Source: Hyphomicrobiales bacterium (GTDB lineage Bacteria > Pseudomonadota > Alphaproteobacteria > Rhizobiales > Xanthobacteraceae). From it: 64,000 nt of DNA. The notes under the pieces were generated by a model, which saw nothing but the letters and a program-made list of their open reading frames with translations, had not been told where the DNA came from and searched no databases. Below are positions 1-8,758 of the stretch, in pieces. Each line of letters opens with the position of its first letter. The first letter of the stretch is position 1. Where the stretch lies: assembly GCA_017305715.1 (NCBI GenBank), contig JAFKKG010000021.1, positions 124,001 through 188,000 on the forward strand. Reading direction: 5' to 3'. The position numbers were made by a program, and so were the translations under genes.

Positions 1-708
1 GCCGAGCGAGAGGATTTGCGCGAATCCCGTATAGAACCACATGCCCTCGAAGATCACGTAGAAGGCGACGAGGTCGCGCAGGAATGCCTGGTCGGCTTCC
101 GGCGTACCGGTCTTGAAATCAGGATCGTCGAGATGCTGGGTGTGCTTGATCGCCCATGCCGCCTTGTCGGTGATCGACGGCACCTCACGGTACATGTTGA
201 ACAGCTCGCCTTCATCGAGGCCGAGGCTCTCGACGATGTACTGGAAGGTGTGGGTATGAACCGCCTCCTCGAAGGATTGCCGCAGCAGATATTGCCGGCA
301 TTCCGGATTGGTCAGATGACGGTAGATCGCCAGCACGATGTTGTTGGCGACGAGGCTTTCGGACGCGGCGAAGAAGCCGAGGTTGCGCTTGATGGCGCGG
401 CGCTCGTCCTCGGTCAGGCCGTCGCGCGATTTCCATAGCGCGATATCCGCCTGCATCGAGACTTCGGTCGGCATCCAGTGATTGTTGCAGCCGGCGAGGT
501 ATTTCTCCCACGCCCATTTGTATTTCAGCGGCAGCAATTGATTGACGTCGGCGCGGCAGTTGATCATCCGCTTGTCGTCGACCGACACCCGGCCGCCGCG
601 GCGGTCGATGGTGCCGGGCCCGGTTTTGCCGGTTTCGGCAAGAGATGGCGCTACAAGGGGCGGCGGGACGTGGTGGGCGGGCGCCGAAGGTTCGGACCAG
701 TCAAGCAT
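1..708 (-). CDS. nrdB: Ribonucleotide reductase small subunit, class Ic-like (3' end cut by window)
   Basis: This gene encodes the radical-generating beta subunit of class I ribonucleotide reductase. Only the first 236 residues are in the window. The start is ATG at 708, preceded by GGGAGAAC, 25 nt after the nrdA stop, so the order is nrdA-nrdB in one operon. Diiron-family ligands are visible: Glu117 in FFAASE, Glu148 and His151 in EEAVHTHTF, and Glu221 in FEGMWF. The position four after His151, which is the radical Tyr in class Ia (E. coli Y122), is Phe155 (codon at 244-246). The first ligand, normally Asp (E. coli D84), is Glu117. Phe for Tyr together with Glu for Asp is the known hallmark of the Chlamydia-type class Ic enzyme with a Mn/Fe cofactor. 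The last two ligands lie outside the window. Family assignment is firm; the class Ic assignment is an inference from these residues. Confidence 0.95.
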   Translation of the reverse strand, partial: MLDWSEPSAPAHHVPPPLVAPSLAETGKTGPGTIDRRGGRVSVDDKRMINCRADVNQLLPLKYKWAWEKYLAGCNNHWMPTEVSMQADIALWKSRDGLTEDERRAIKRNLGFFAASESLVANNIVLAIYRHLTNPECRQYLLRQSFEEAVHTHTFQYIVESLGLDEGELFNMYREVPSITDKAAWAIKHTQHLDDPDFKTGTPEADQAFLRDLVAFYVIFEGMWFYTGFAQILSLG

Positions 709-733
709 TGTTGTTCTCCCTGGTTGTCGCTGC

Positions 734-3652
734 TTACTGGCAGGCTTCGCATTCAGGATTGTCGATCGAGCACGCCATCGCCCCGGTCAGATCGGGCGCG
801 GTAACGGCGGATGTGACGTTGATCGCCGAATGACCGGACATCATCGTGACGGACGCGACGCTATTGAGCTTGCCGTCGGTGCCCTTGAGTGTCGATTTCT
901 CGACATGCGTGGCGCTGCGCGAGCGCAGGTAATACGTCGTCTTCAGCCCGCGGCTCCACGCCAGGCGATAGAGCGCGTCCAGCTTCTTGCCGGAGGGATT
1001 GGCGATGTAGAGATTGAGCGATTGCGCCTGATCGATCCACTTCTGCCGCCGCGCCGCCGCTTCGATCAACCAGGCGCTGTCGATCTCGAACGCCGTGGCG
1101 TAGAGTGCCTTGAGATCGTCCGGAATGCGGTCGATCGAACCGACGCTGCCGTCGAAATATTTGAGGTCATTGACCATGACCTCATCCCACAGCCCGCGCG
1201 CCTTGAGGTCGCGCACCAGGAACTCGTTCACGACCGTGAAATCCCCGGACATGTTGGATTTGACATAGAGATTCTGGTAAGCGGGCTCGATCGACTGCGC
1301 GACACCGCAGATGTTGGAGATCGTCGCCGTCGGCGCGATCGCCATCACGTTGGAGTTGCGCATACCGGTCGACGTCACGCGGGCCCGGAGCGCTCCCCAG
1401 TCGAGCGTGGTGTGGCGGTCCATCGCAACGCCGCCACGCGCCTGCGCCAGCAATTCGATCGAATCGATCGGCAGGATGCCCTGGCTCCACAGCGAACCGT
1501 CGAACGACGGGTAGCGGCCGCGCTCGGCGGCGAGATCGACGGAGGCCGAAATCGCATAATAGGAAATCGCCTCCATGCTGGTGTCGGCGAACGTCACGGC
1601 AGCATCGGACGCAACGGCGATCCGCAGCGCTTGCAGCGCATCCTGAAAACCCATCAATCCGAGGCCGACCGGGCGATGCCGCAGGTTCGAGCGTCGTGCT
1701 TCCGGGATGGTGTAGAAATTGATGTCGATGACGTTGTCGAGCATGCGCATCGCTGTGGTCACGCTCTTCTTCAGCCTGATCTCGTTCAGGCGGCCGTCCT
1801 GGATGTGATTGAGCAGATTGATCGAACCGAGATTGCACACAGCGGTCTCGTCGTCGGAGGTATTGAGCGTGATCTCCGTGCACAGATTAGAGGAATGGAT
1901 GACGCCGGCATGGCGCTGCGGCGAGCGCAGATTGCAGGGGTCCTTGAACGTGATCCAGGGATGCCCGGTTTCGAACAGCATGGTCAGCATCCTGCGCCAG
2001 AGGTCGGCGGCACGGATCTGCCTGAAGACGCGGATTTCGCCGCGCGCCGCCTTTGCTTCATAGAAGGCATAGCGCTCGGCAAACGGCTTGCCGTAAAGGT
2101 CGTGCAGATCGGGCGTCTCGTCCGGCGAGAACAGCGTCCATTCGCCGTCACTTTCGACCCGCTGCATGAACAGGTCGGGCACCCAATTCGCGGTATTCAT
2201 GTCGTGGGTGCGGCGGCGGTCGTCGCCGGTGTTCTTGCGCAGGTCGAGGAATTCCTCGATATCGATGTGCCAGGTCTCCAGATAGGCGCAGACCGCGCCC
2301 TTTCGCTTGCCGCCCTGGTTGACCGCGATGGCGGTGTCATTGGCGACCTTGAGGAACGGCACCACGCCCTGGCTTTCGCCATTGGTGCCCTTGATGTGGG
2401 CGCCAAGACCGCGCACGCGGCTCCAGTCATTGCCGAGCCCGCCGGAATATTTCGCGAGCAGCGCATTGTCCTTGATCGACTTGAAAATGCCGTCGAGGTC
2501 GTCGGCGACCGTCGTCAGAAAGCACGATGAGAGCTGCGGCCGCAGCGTGCCGGAGTTGAACAGTGTCGGCGTCGAGGCCATGAAGTCGAACGACGACAGC
2601 AGGTCGTAAAACTCGATCGCGCGCGCCTCGCGGTCGATCTCGCGCACCGCAAGGCCCATCGCGACGCGCATGAAGAACGCCTGCGGCAATTCGATGCGGT
2701 GGCCGCCCTCATGCAGGAAATAGCGGTCGTACAGCGTCTGCAGCCCGAGGAACTGGAACGCCAGATCGCGCTCCGGCTTCAGCGCCGCGGCGATGCGTTT
2801 CAAGTCGAAGCGCGCCAGATCGGGATCGAGCAGTTCGGCCTTGATGCCGGTCTTGATATAGGCCGGGAAATATTCGGCATAACGGCCGGTCATGTCGGCC
2901 TGCGAGGCATTGGTCGGCACGCCCTGCACATAGGACAAGACTTCGGTGCGCAATTTGTCGAGCAGCAGCCGCGCGCTCACATAGGCGTAGTTCGGCTCCT
3001 GCTCCACCAGCGTGCGCGCGGCCATCACGGAGGCCAGCGCCAGTTCATCCTGACTGATGCCGTCATAGATGTTGCGCTGGGTCTCCGCGATGACCGCCGC
3101 GGCATCGACGCCGTCGAGGCCGGCACATGCTTCGCCAGCGATCAGCACCAGCCGCGCGGTATCGAGCGGCACCCTGGTTCCGTTCGGCAACGTCACATGC
3201 AGCAGCGGTCCGGCCACGGGCTTTGCGGATTTGGCGGCGTCCTGCTCGGCGCGCTGCCTCGTGCGCTCGTCGCGATACAGCACGTAGGCGCGCGCCACCT
3301 TGTGGTGCTCGCTGCGCATCAATGCCAGTTCGACCTGGTCCTGCACGTCCTCGATGTGGAAGGTGCGGCCTTCGCTCATCCGGCGCGACAGCGCACCGAC
3401 GACTTCCGCGGTCAACTGCTCGACGACTTCATGCACCCGACGCGAGGCCGCCGCCGTGTGGCCCTCGACCGCGAGAAACGCCTTGGTCATCGCGACCGAA
3501 ATCTTGCTGGCGTCGAATTTCGAAACCGTGCCGTTACGGCGGATCACCTGCATCGGAAGCCCCGCTTCCGGCGCGGCTGATGATTCGGGACGCGACTGAA
3601 ACAAGGAAGCGGTTTTGGCTTCGAGCGACATGGATGCGGAAGATTCGGACAT
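734..3652 (-). CDS. nrdA: Ribonucleoside-diphosphate reductase, catalytic alpha subunit
   Basis: The catalytic subunit reduces ribonucleoside diphosphates to deoxyribonucleotides in the cytoplasm together with NrdB. It is 972 aa from ATG 3652 (MSESSASM). The open frame continues upstream to 3748, but that stretch lies in the riboswitch leader and has no family resemblance. An N-terminal ATP-cone ([16 protein letters not shown] onward, about residues 35-130) implies allosteric activity control. The barrel follows, with [15 protein letters not shown] and [10 protein letters not shown] carrying the active-site cysteines, Asn and Glu. The tail ends in CEACQ, the redox-active cysteine pair that re-reduces the active site. 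A cobalamin riboswitch sits in the leader, so expression probably falls when B12 is plentiful, as expected where a B12-dependent class II enzyme exists elsewhere in the genome. That class II enzyme is not in this window. Confidence 0.96.
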   Translation of the reverse strand: MSESSASMSLEAKTASLFQSRPESSAAPEAGLPMQVIRRNGTVSKFDASKISVAMTKAFLAVEGHTAAASRRVHEVVEQLTAEVVGALSRRMSEGRTFHIEDVQDQVELALMRSEHHKVARAYVLYRDERTRQRAEQDAAKSAKPVAGPLLHVTLPNGTRVPLDTARLVLIAGEACAGLDGVDAAAVIAETQRNIYDGISQDELALASVMAARTLVEQEPNYAYVSARLLLDKLRTEVLSYVQGVPTNASQADMTGRYAEYFPAYIKTGIKAELLDPDLARFDLKRIAAALKPERDLAFQFLGLQTLYDRYFLHEGGHRIELPQAFFMRVAMGLAVREIDREARAIEFYDLLSSFDFMASTPTLFNSGTLRPQLSSCFLTTVADDLDGIFKSIKDNALLAKYSGGLGNDWSRVRGLGAHIKGTNGESQGVVPFLKVANDTAIAVNQGGKRKGAVCAYLETWHIDIEEFLDLRKNTGDDRRRTHDMNTANWVPDLFMQRVESDGEWTLFSPDETPDLHDLYGKPFAERYAFYEAKAARGEIRVFRQIRAADLWRRMLTMLFETGHPWITFKDPCNLRSPQRHAGVIHSSNLCTEITLNTSDDETAVCNLGSINLLNHIQDGRLNEIRLKKSVTTAMRMLDNVIDINFYTIPEARRSNLRHRPVGLGLMGFQDALQALRIAVASDAAVTFADTSMEAISYYAISASVDLAAERGRYPSFDGSLWSQGILPIDSIELLAQARGGVAMDRHTTLDWGALRARVTSTGMRNSNVMAIAPTATISNICGVAQSIEPAYQNLYVKSNMSGDFTVVNEFLVRDLKARGLWDEVMVNDLKYFDGSVGSIDRIPDDLKALYATAFEIDSAWLIEAAARRQKWIDQAQSLNLYIANPSGKKLDALYRLAWSRGLKTTYYLRSRSATHVEKSTLKGTDGKLNSVASVTMMSGHSAINVTSAVTAPDLTGAMACSIDNPECEACQ

Positions 3653-3779
3653 CGGCAGACCCCGTGATGTTGTTGAGGCGCGATGTCTTGAGGACGCTGC
3701 TGCGCACGCGCGGCAGCAAATGCCGGGCATGGACCTGCAAGCGGCCACCGGGACACCCCGCCCGTGGACGTTTTTTCGG

Positions 3780-3947
3780 TGTCGCGGCAGGTCTCCTGGC
3801 TCGCAGGTCGTAATTGTTTCCTGGTCTTCCCAATGCGAAGCCGCATCAGTGACTTAAAGGCGGAAACAACTCACTGCTTACAGTTGCGGGGGCAGCGCCG
3901 GAATCTCGCTGATAACATGCGGTTCACCGGCTTCCCTCTTAGCCACC
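3780..3947 (-). promoter_or_regulatory. Cobalamin riboswitch upstream of nrdAB
   Basis: On the minus strand the leader reads AGAGGGAAGCCGGTG, then GCCCCCGCAACTGTAAGC, then GTCACTGATG, TGGGAAGACC, and the 3' core GCGAGCCAGGAGACCTGCC. These are the conserved blocks of the AdoCbl riboswitch (B12 box and surrounding helices) in the right order and orientation. The 3' core ends about 130 nt before the nrdA start. Just downstream (3745-3772) is a G/C-rich stretch almost identical to one after the metE riboswitch, probably part of the expression platform. Inference: B12 binding shuts off the B12-independent reductase. Confidence 0.95.
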
Positions 3948-3977
3948 AAATCTTGCGACAAGGCGGACCGTGACATC

Positions 3978-4009
3978 TACATGTCGTGTTATTCGCGGTC
4001 GGGTGTCAA
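3978..4009 (-). promoter_or_regulatory. Candidate promoter for the nrdAB leader
   Basis: A perfect -35 hexamer TTGACA lies on the minus strand at 4009-4004, about 60 nt upstream of the riboswitch aptamer. The -10 region about 17 nt further on (CGACAT) is a poor match, so only the -35 element is convincing. Position and orientation are right for the riboswitch-nrdA transcript. Confidence 0.4.
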
Positions 4010-4098
4010 TGGGCACCGACGGCGATAGGCAGAAAATTTGGCAAGTTCCTCCACAGCTGTGAACAACGACGCGCGTGGCGACAGATGAGCCGGTCGAG

Positions 4099-4127
4099 TT
4101 GACGGGCGTGCCGCGTTGCCAGTAAGT
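4099..4127 (+). promoter_or_regulatory. Candidate promoter for the metE leader
   Basis: A -35-like TTGACG at 4099-4104 is followed 17 nt later by GTAAGT, a weak -10. It lies about 50 nt upstream of the metE riboswitch, mirroring the arrangement on the opposite strand. The call rests on position and the -35 hexamer only. Confidence 0.35.
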
Positions 4128-4149
4128 GGACGCGTCGTGGTTCTTCGGG

Positions 4150-4312
4150 ATGGTTTTCCCGAAGCTAAGAGGGAAGCCGGTGTGAAGCCGGAGCTGCCCC
4201 CGCAACTGTAAGCGGCGAGCCGCTGTCCAACAAAGTCACTGAGGCCTACCAAGGCTTTGGGAAGACCGGACAGCAGCATTGACCCGCGAGCCAGGAGACC
4301 TGCCTCGACAAC
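4150..4312 (+). promoter_or_regulatory. Cobalamin riboswitch upstream of metE
   Basis: The leader contains AGAGGGAAGCCGGTG, GCCCCCGCAACTGTAAGC, AAAGTCACTGAGG, TTGGGAAGACC and GCGAGCCAGGAGACCTGCC in order, which is the AdoCbl riboswitch consensus. It ends about 120 nt before the metE start. Several blocks are identical to those of the nrdA riboswitch on the other strand, and the stretch after the aptamer (4316-4343) matches 3745-3772 in 27 of 28 positions. Inference: B12 represses the B12-independent methionine synthase, as is known for metE in many bacteria that also have MetH. Confidence 0.95.
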
Positions 4313-4429
4313 ATAAACGTCCTCGGGCGGGGTGTCCCGGTGGTGCGGTTGCGATTCCGCGCGCCTCCTGACGCCAGGAATCCAGACGTGTCACTTCGGC
4401 CTTTGCCCCCAACTTTTGGGGTTAAGCCA

Positions 4430-6778
4430 ATGACTGCTTCTACAAATTCCACTGCCTCCTCACTACCCGTCGCTTCTCTCGGCACGCCGCGCATCGGTCC
4501 GCGCCGTGAGCTGAAGTTCGCGCTGGAAAGCTTCTGGTCGGGCACAACCGACGAGAGAGCATTGATCGAGACCGGTATCGGGCTTCGCGCCGCCAACTGG
4601 GCACGCCAGAAGAAGCTCGGCGTCAGCATCATCCCGTCGAACGATTTCTCGTTCTACGACCAGGTGCTCGACACCTGCGTGATGGTCGGCGCCATTCCGA
4701 AAGGCTACGGTTGGAGCGGCGGCACCGTTCCACTCGCCACCTACTTCGCGATGGCGCGCGGCGCGCAGCGCGAGGCGCATGACGAAGTTTGCAGCCATGC
4801 CCACCATGGACACGGCGTGCCGGCGCTGGAAATGACGAAATGGTTCGACACCAACTACCACTACATGGTGCCGGAACTGGAGAAGGACCAACGCTTCACC
4901 CTCGCCTCGCGCAAGCCGATCGAGGAATATCTGGAAGCCAGGGCGCTCGGCTATCAGACCCGTCCGGTGCTCATCGGCCCCGTGACATTCCTGAAGCTCG
5001 CCAAGTGCAAAGAGGCGAGCTTCAATACGCTCGCCCTGCTCGACCGGTTGCTGCCGGTCTACATCGAAGTCCTGCGCGAATTGGCGAAGGCCGGAGCGGA
5101 ATGGGTGCAGATCGACGAGCCCTGTCTCGTCCTCGACCTCGATATCGTAGCCCAACAGGCGCTGCACTATGCCTATACGGAGATCGCCAAGGCGGTGCCC
5201 GAACTCAAGATCATGCTGGCGACCTATTTCGGCGGGCTCGGCGCCAACCGCGACACGGCACGGGCGCTGCCCGTCGCCGGGCTGCATCTCGACCTCGTGC
5301 GCGCGCCCGAACAGCTTGCCGGCCTCGCCGATCTGGGCGGGGATCGCGTGCTGTCGCTCGGCGTCATCGACGGCCGCAATATCTGGCGCGCCGATCTGAG
5401 CCCGCTTCTCGACCGCCTCGAACCGGTGATCGGCAAGCTCGGAATGGATCGCGTGCAGCTCGCGCCGTCGTGCTCGCTGCTGCACGTCCCGATCGACCTT
5501 GCGCTGGAAACCGGCCTTCCCCCGGATGTGAAGAACTGGCTGGCATTTTCGGTGCAGAAGATCGAAGAACTGGCGGCATTGGCAACGGCACTCGCGCGCG
5601 GCCGTATCCATGCCGACGCCATGCTCAAGGCATCCGATGAAGCGGCGGCGGCACGCAAGGCCTCACCGAGGATTCACGATGCGAAGGTTGCGGCACGCAC
5701 CGCTGCCATCAGTGACGCGATGCGCGAGCGCGCCAGCGTATTCGCGGAACGCGCCGAGGTGCAACATCAGCGCTTCAATCTGCCGGCCTTCCCGACCACG
5801 ACCATCGGCTCTTTCCCGCAGACGGCCGATGTCAGGAACGCCCGCGCCGCGCACGCCAAGGGCGACCTGAGCGACGAGGCCTATAAACTGTATTTGCAAA
5901 ACCAGACCGCACGCGTGGTGCGCTGGCAGGAAACCATCGGGCTCGACGTGCTCGTACACGGCGAGTTCGAGCGCAACGACATGGTGCAGTATTTCGGCGA
6001 GCAGCTCGAAGGCTTTGCCTTCACCGCGCATGGCTGGGTGCAGTCCTACGGCTCGCGCTACGTTCGCCCGCCGGTCCTGTTCGGCGACGTGTCGCGCCCA
6101 AAGCCGATGACGGTCGAATGGTGGCGATATTCGCAATCGCTGACCGAGCGGCCGATGAAGGCGATGCTGACGGGGCCGGTGACCATTCTGAACTGGTCGT
6201 TCGTCCGCGACGATATTCCACGCAGCGAGGCGTGCCGCCAGATTGCGTTGGCGATCCGCGACGAGGTGGCCGATCTCGAAGCCGCCGGCGCCGGCATGAT
6301 CCAGATCGACGAAGCCGCGCTGCGGGAGGGGTTGCCGCTACGGAAAACGGAATGGAAAACCTATCTCGACTGGGCCGTCGACAGCTTTCGCATCTGCTCG
6401 TCGGGCGTGCGCGACGAGACCCAGATCCACACCCATATGTGCTACTCGGAGTTCAACGATATCATCGGTGCGATCGGCGCCATGGATGCCGACGTGATCT
6501 CGATCGAGACCTCGCGGTCGAAAATGGAGTTGCTCGACGCCTTCAAGGACTACCGCTACCCGAATGAGATCGGCCCGGGCGTTTACGATATCCATTCGCC
6601 ACGCATTCCCGAGATCGGCGAGATCACCGACCTGCTCAAGCTCGCCAGGCTGCGGCTCGCCGACAACCAGCTCTGGATCAATCCCGATTGCGGATTGAAA
6701 ACCCGGAAATGGGAAGAGGTGCGGCCCGCGCTGGCGAATATGGTCGCCGCCGCCCGCGAATTGCGGACGCTCGCCTGA
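4430..6778 (+). CDS. metE: Cobalamin-independent methionine synthase
   Basis: MetE transfers a methyl group from 5-methyltetrahydropteroyl-polyglutamate to homocysteine to make methionine in the cytoplasm, without B12. The product is 782 aa from ATG 4430 (MTASTNST); E. coli MetE is 753 aa. The frame is open upstream to 4340, but that part lies in the riboswitch leader and lacks family sequence. The N-terminal Meth_synt_1 and C-terminal Meth_synt_2 barrels are both present. The zinc and homocysteine site is intact: His669 and Cys671 (THMCYSEF), Glu693 (SIETS) and Cys754 (NPDCGLK). Each is exactly 28 residues beyond E. coli H641, C643, E665 and C726. It is divergent from nrdAB and controlled by its own cobalamin riboswitch. 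Confidence 0.98.
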   Translation: MTASTNSTASSLPVASLGTPRIGPRRELKFALESFWSGTTDERALIETGIGLRAANWARQKKLGVSIIPSNDFSFYDQVLDTCVMVGAIPKGYGWSGGTVPLATYFAMARGAQREAHDEVCSHAHHGHGVPALEMTKWFDTNYHYMVPELEKDQRFTLASRKPIEEYLEARALGYQTRPVLIGPVTFLKLAKCKEASFNTLALLDRLLPVYIEVLRELAKAGAEWVQIDEPCLVLDLDIVAQQALHYAYTEIAKAVPELKIMLATYFGGLGANRDTARALPVAGLHLDLVRAPEQLAGLADLGGDRVLSLGVIDGRNIWRADLSPLLDRLEPVIGKLGMDRVQLAPSCSLLHVPIDLALETGLPPDVKNWLAFSVQKIEELAALATALARGRIHADAMLKASDEAAAARKASPRIHDAKVAARTAAISDAMRERASVFAERAEVQHQRFNLPAFPTTTIGSFPQTADVRNARAAHAKGDLSDEAYKLYLQNQTARVVRWQETIGLDVLVHGEFERNDMVQYFGEQLEGFAFTAHGWVQSYGSRYVRPPVLFGDVSRPKPMTVEWWRYSQSLTERPMKAMLTGPVTILNWSFVRDDIPRSEACRQIALAIRDEVADLEAAGAGMIQIDEAALREGLPLRKTEWKTYLDWAVDSFRICSSGVRDETQIHTHMCYSEFNDIIGAIGAMDADVISIETSRSKMELLDAFKDYRYPNEIGPGVYDIHSPRIPEIGEITDLLKLARLRLADNQLWINPDCGLKTRKWEEVRPALANMVAAARELRTLA

Positions 6779-6819
6779 GCCGTCACACCTGCTCCGTCTC
6801 ATCATTGGAAGGATTCATC

Positions 6820-7017
6820 ATGCGCTTCTGGATCGAATGCACGAGATACGAGACGGGGCAGGCCACCCACATCAACATTGCCCTGGTCGGCAGCATGTGG
6901 CGCGACGGCGAGCGCACCGTGCTCGCCTTCGTCGGCGGCGACGGCCAGCGTGTCGAGGTCACGGAGACGCCGGACCAGATCATGGCCCTGCATCTCGGCC
7001 CTATCGCGAAAGCGTGA
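6820..7017 (+). CDS. Small hypothetical protein (65 aa)
   Basis: A short frame starts with ATG 6820 behind a good ribosome site (GGAAGGA at 6807-6813), 41 nt after metE. The product begins MRFWIECTRYETGQATHINI and is predicted soluble, with no signal peptide or membrane segment. I recognise no family. The clear ribosome site and codon bias argue that it is real. It may be read through from the metE transcript. The next gene is convergent. Confidence 0.65.
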   Translation: MRFWIECTRYETGQATHINIALVGSMWRDGERTVLAFVGGDGQRVEVTETPDQIMALHLGPIAKA

Positions 7018-7054
7018 CCGGTCGAGCGATCAGCCAGCCGGCCATCGGGCCCCT

Positions 7055-7333
7055 TCAAGTCCCCGCGGCGCTCGCGGCGTAGCGCCTGGTGCGCCTGCCT
7101 TCGTTGGGCACGAATTGGGCAAACACCTCCCTGACGCGGTCCGCCGGCGTCGCATCGCGCGTGAAGCGGGGCTCCGTCACGGTTTCCTCGATGAGCGGTG
7201 CGTAGATCGCGCTTTGATAGAGCGACCCGTCGAAGCGGGAATCGCTCTCGCTGTCACGCAAATAGGCGTCCGAAACAAACAACAATATCAGCAGCGCCGA
7301 TCCGACGACGGCAAAATACCTGAAAATGGGCAT
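7055..7333 (-). CDS. Small single-pass membrane or secreted hypothetical protein (92 aa)
   Basis: ATG 7333 is chosen because it follows AAAAGGAGG by about 10 nt and begins a clean hydrophobic N-terminus (MPIFRYFAVVGSALLILLFV). The open frame extends upstream to 7426 without support. Residues about 5-22 form one membrane anchor or uncleaved signal. The rest is hydrophilic, contains FDGSLYQSAIYAPLIEE and ends with a basic stretch, and probably faces the periplasm. I do not recognise a named family. It is convergent with the small gene before it. Confidence 0.7.
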   Translation of the reverse strand: MPIFRYFAVVGSALLILLFVSDAYLRDSESDSRFDGSLYQSAIYAPLIEETVTEPRFTRDATPADRVREVFAQFVPNEGRRTRRYAASAAGT

Positions 7334-7656
7334 CGCTTGTGCGCCTCCTTTTCTGGAAGCATGCATGCGCGCCATCAAGGCCGGGTTTAACGCCGTCCGG
7401 CTTTTGCCGGGACAGTTGTCCGCCAATTGTCAGTTTGCGTAAAATTTTAGGTAACCGCCGAAGCGCCGCCGAAGGCGTTCACGCCAGGGCGCGCCCATGG
7501 ACCCGCCGGATTGCGGTCCTCCCCCGGTGCAGGGATGGCCGGCTCCAACGCTCAGTGTGACGGACATCACAGCGCTCCCGGCCCCCTTCAAGCGAAAAAC
7601 GCTCAACAAGCGACAAACGTCCAACAGGAACAGGCTGGAACCGGTGGTGAGTCGTC
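7334..7656. other. Intergenic region, divergent promoter space
   Basis: These 323 bases separate two divergent genes. The only visible structure is an inverted repeat GGACAGTTGTCC at 7410-7421, with AATTGTCA shortly after. A short AT-rich patch (GTAAAATTTTAGG near 7439) could be part of a promoter. I see no RNA gene or coding frame with a ribosome site. Confidence 0.4.
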
Positions 7657-8706
7657 ATGGCTGACTCGAGATATGCTTGCTGGTCGAATGCGGTGCGCGG
7701 TTCGCTCGTGGCGATGCTGCTGGCCATCGCAAGCCTCGCGGCCGCCCCCGCCGGCGCGGAGATCATCCGGAAAGAAGATACGCTGCGCGGCATCACGATG
7801 ACGCGCGAGGAATGCGCCGCAAAACCGCAGACGCTGTGGCTCAACGTCTACGGCCAGGATTTCTGCGTCCGCTACTATCTCTCCACGGCCGGCGGCCAGG
7901 GCCCGCGCCCGGTGGTCATCCTGAACGGCGACCACAACGGTCCGGTCGATCTGGCCCGCTGGACCTGGGCGGATCCGTCCAAGGCCGCCGACATCAACAC
8001 CGACAATCTCGTCGCCATGGCCGATCATTTCTCGAAGATGGCCAGGACCACGGCGATCTATCTCGGCCGGATCGGCGTCGAAGGCACCTCGGGCAACCAT
8101 CTGTCGCGCAAAACCCTGCTTGAGCTGAGGCTGATGAACGCGGCGCTGGATGCGCTCCGGCAGCGCCATGGGTTCGAAGGTTTTCATCTGTTCGGGGAAT
8201 CCGGTGGCGGCCGGCTCGTGCTCGGCCTCGCGGAGATGCGCCGCGATATCGGTTGCCTGGTTTCCGGCTCCGGGCAGATCGCGGGCCGCGTCCCCGCCGC
8301 ACAGCCGCGCGATCCCGGCAGAGCCTATTTCGACATCATTGACGATGTGCAATTGCTCGAGCAGAACCGCGCCCTGCGCATGATGGTGATCAGCGACCCC
8401 AACGACCAGCAGGTGCCGACAGACCGCCAGCAGACCCCGATGGTGCGGATGCTGCGGCAGGCCGGTTACACCGTCCCCCACCTTTTCGTCGAAGCGACCG
8501 ATCCAAAGCGTCACTCGGTGGTCGAGTACGGCGCGGTCGCGATGGGCGGATGCGTGCTCGGCCGTCACGATCTCGAGATCGCGCAGGCGATCGGCACGCA
8601 GGTTCGCCGCAATGCCGACACCAACCGGCGTCTGCAGGACGAAGCGCGCGCCAAATCCTCGCCACAGACCGCTTCCGACACAACGCGCCAGCCGGGACGC
8701 TCCTGA
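7657..8706 (+). CDS. Secreted alpha/beta-hydrolase-fold protein
   Basis: The product is 349 aa with an N-terminal signal peptide (hydrophobic core SLVAMLLAIASLAAAPAGA, cleavage near residue 34), so it acts in the periplasm or outside. The core has an alpha/beta-hydrolase look: the strand PVVILNGDHNG, a nucleophile elbow GESGGG fitting GxSxG (Ser as nucleophile), an Asp-containing turn VISDPNDQQVP, and a His in DPKRHSVVEYG as the likely triad base. Four or more cysteines suggest disulfides. The substrate is unknown. It is followed 52 nt later by a secreted TPR protein in the same direction, so the two are probably co-expressed. Confidence 0.75.
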   Translation: MADSRYACWSNAVRGSLVAMLLAIASLAAAPAGAEIIRKEDTLRGITMTREECAAKPQTLWLNVYGQDFCVRYYLSTAGGQGPRPVVILNGDHNGPVDLARWTWADPSKAADINTDNLVAMADHFSKMARTTAIYLGRIGVEGTSGNHLSRKTLLELRLMNAALDALRQRHGFEGFHLFGESGGGRLVLGLAEMRRDIGCLVSGSGQIAGRVPAAQPRDPGRAYFDIIDDVQLLEQNRALRMMVISDPNDQQVPTDRQQTPMVRMLRQAGYTVPHLFVEATDPKRHSVVEYGAVAMGGCVLGRHDLEIAQAIGTQVRRNADTNRRLQDEARAKSSPQTASDTTRQPGRS

Positions 8707-8758
8707 CATGCGCACGCCCGGATCAACCACCAGACAGCCTCGATACAAGGAGCGCGCC

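Noticed and set aside
542-2530. Long open frame (over 600 codons) on the plus strand opposite nrdA
   Set aside because: It mirrors the codon pattern of the real gene in a GC-rich genome. No ribosome site or recognisable domain; rich in Arg, Asp and His as expected for such shadows.
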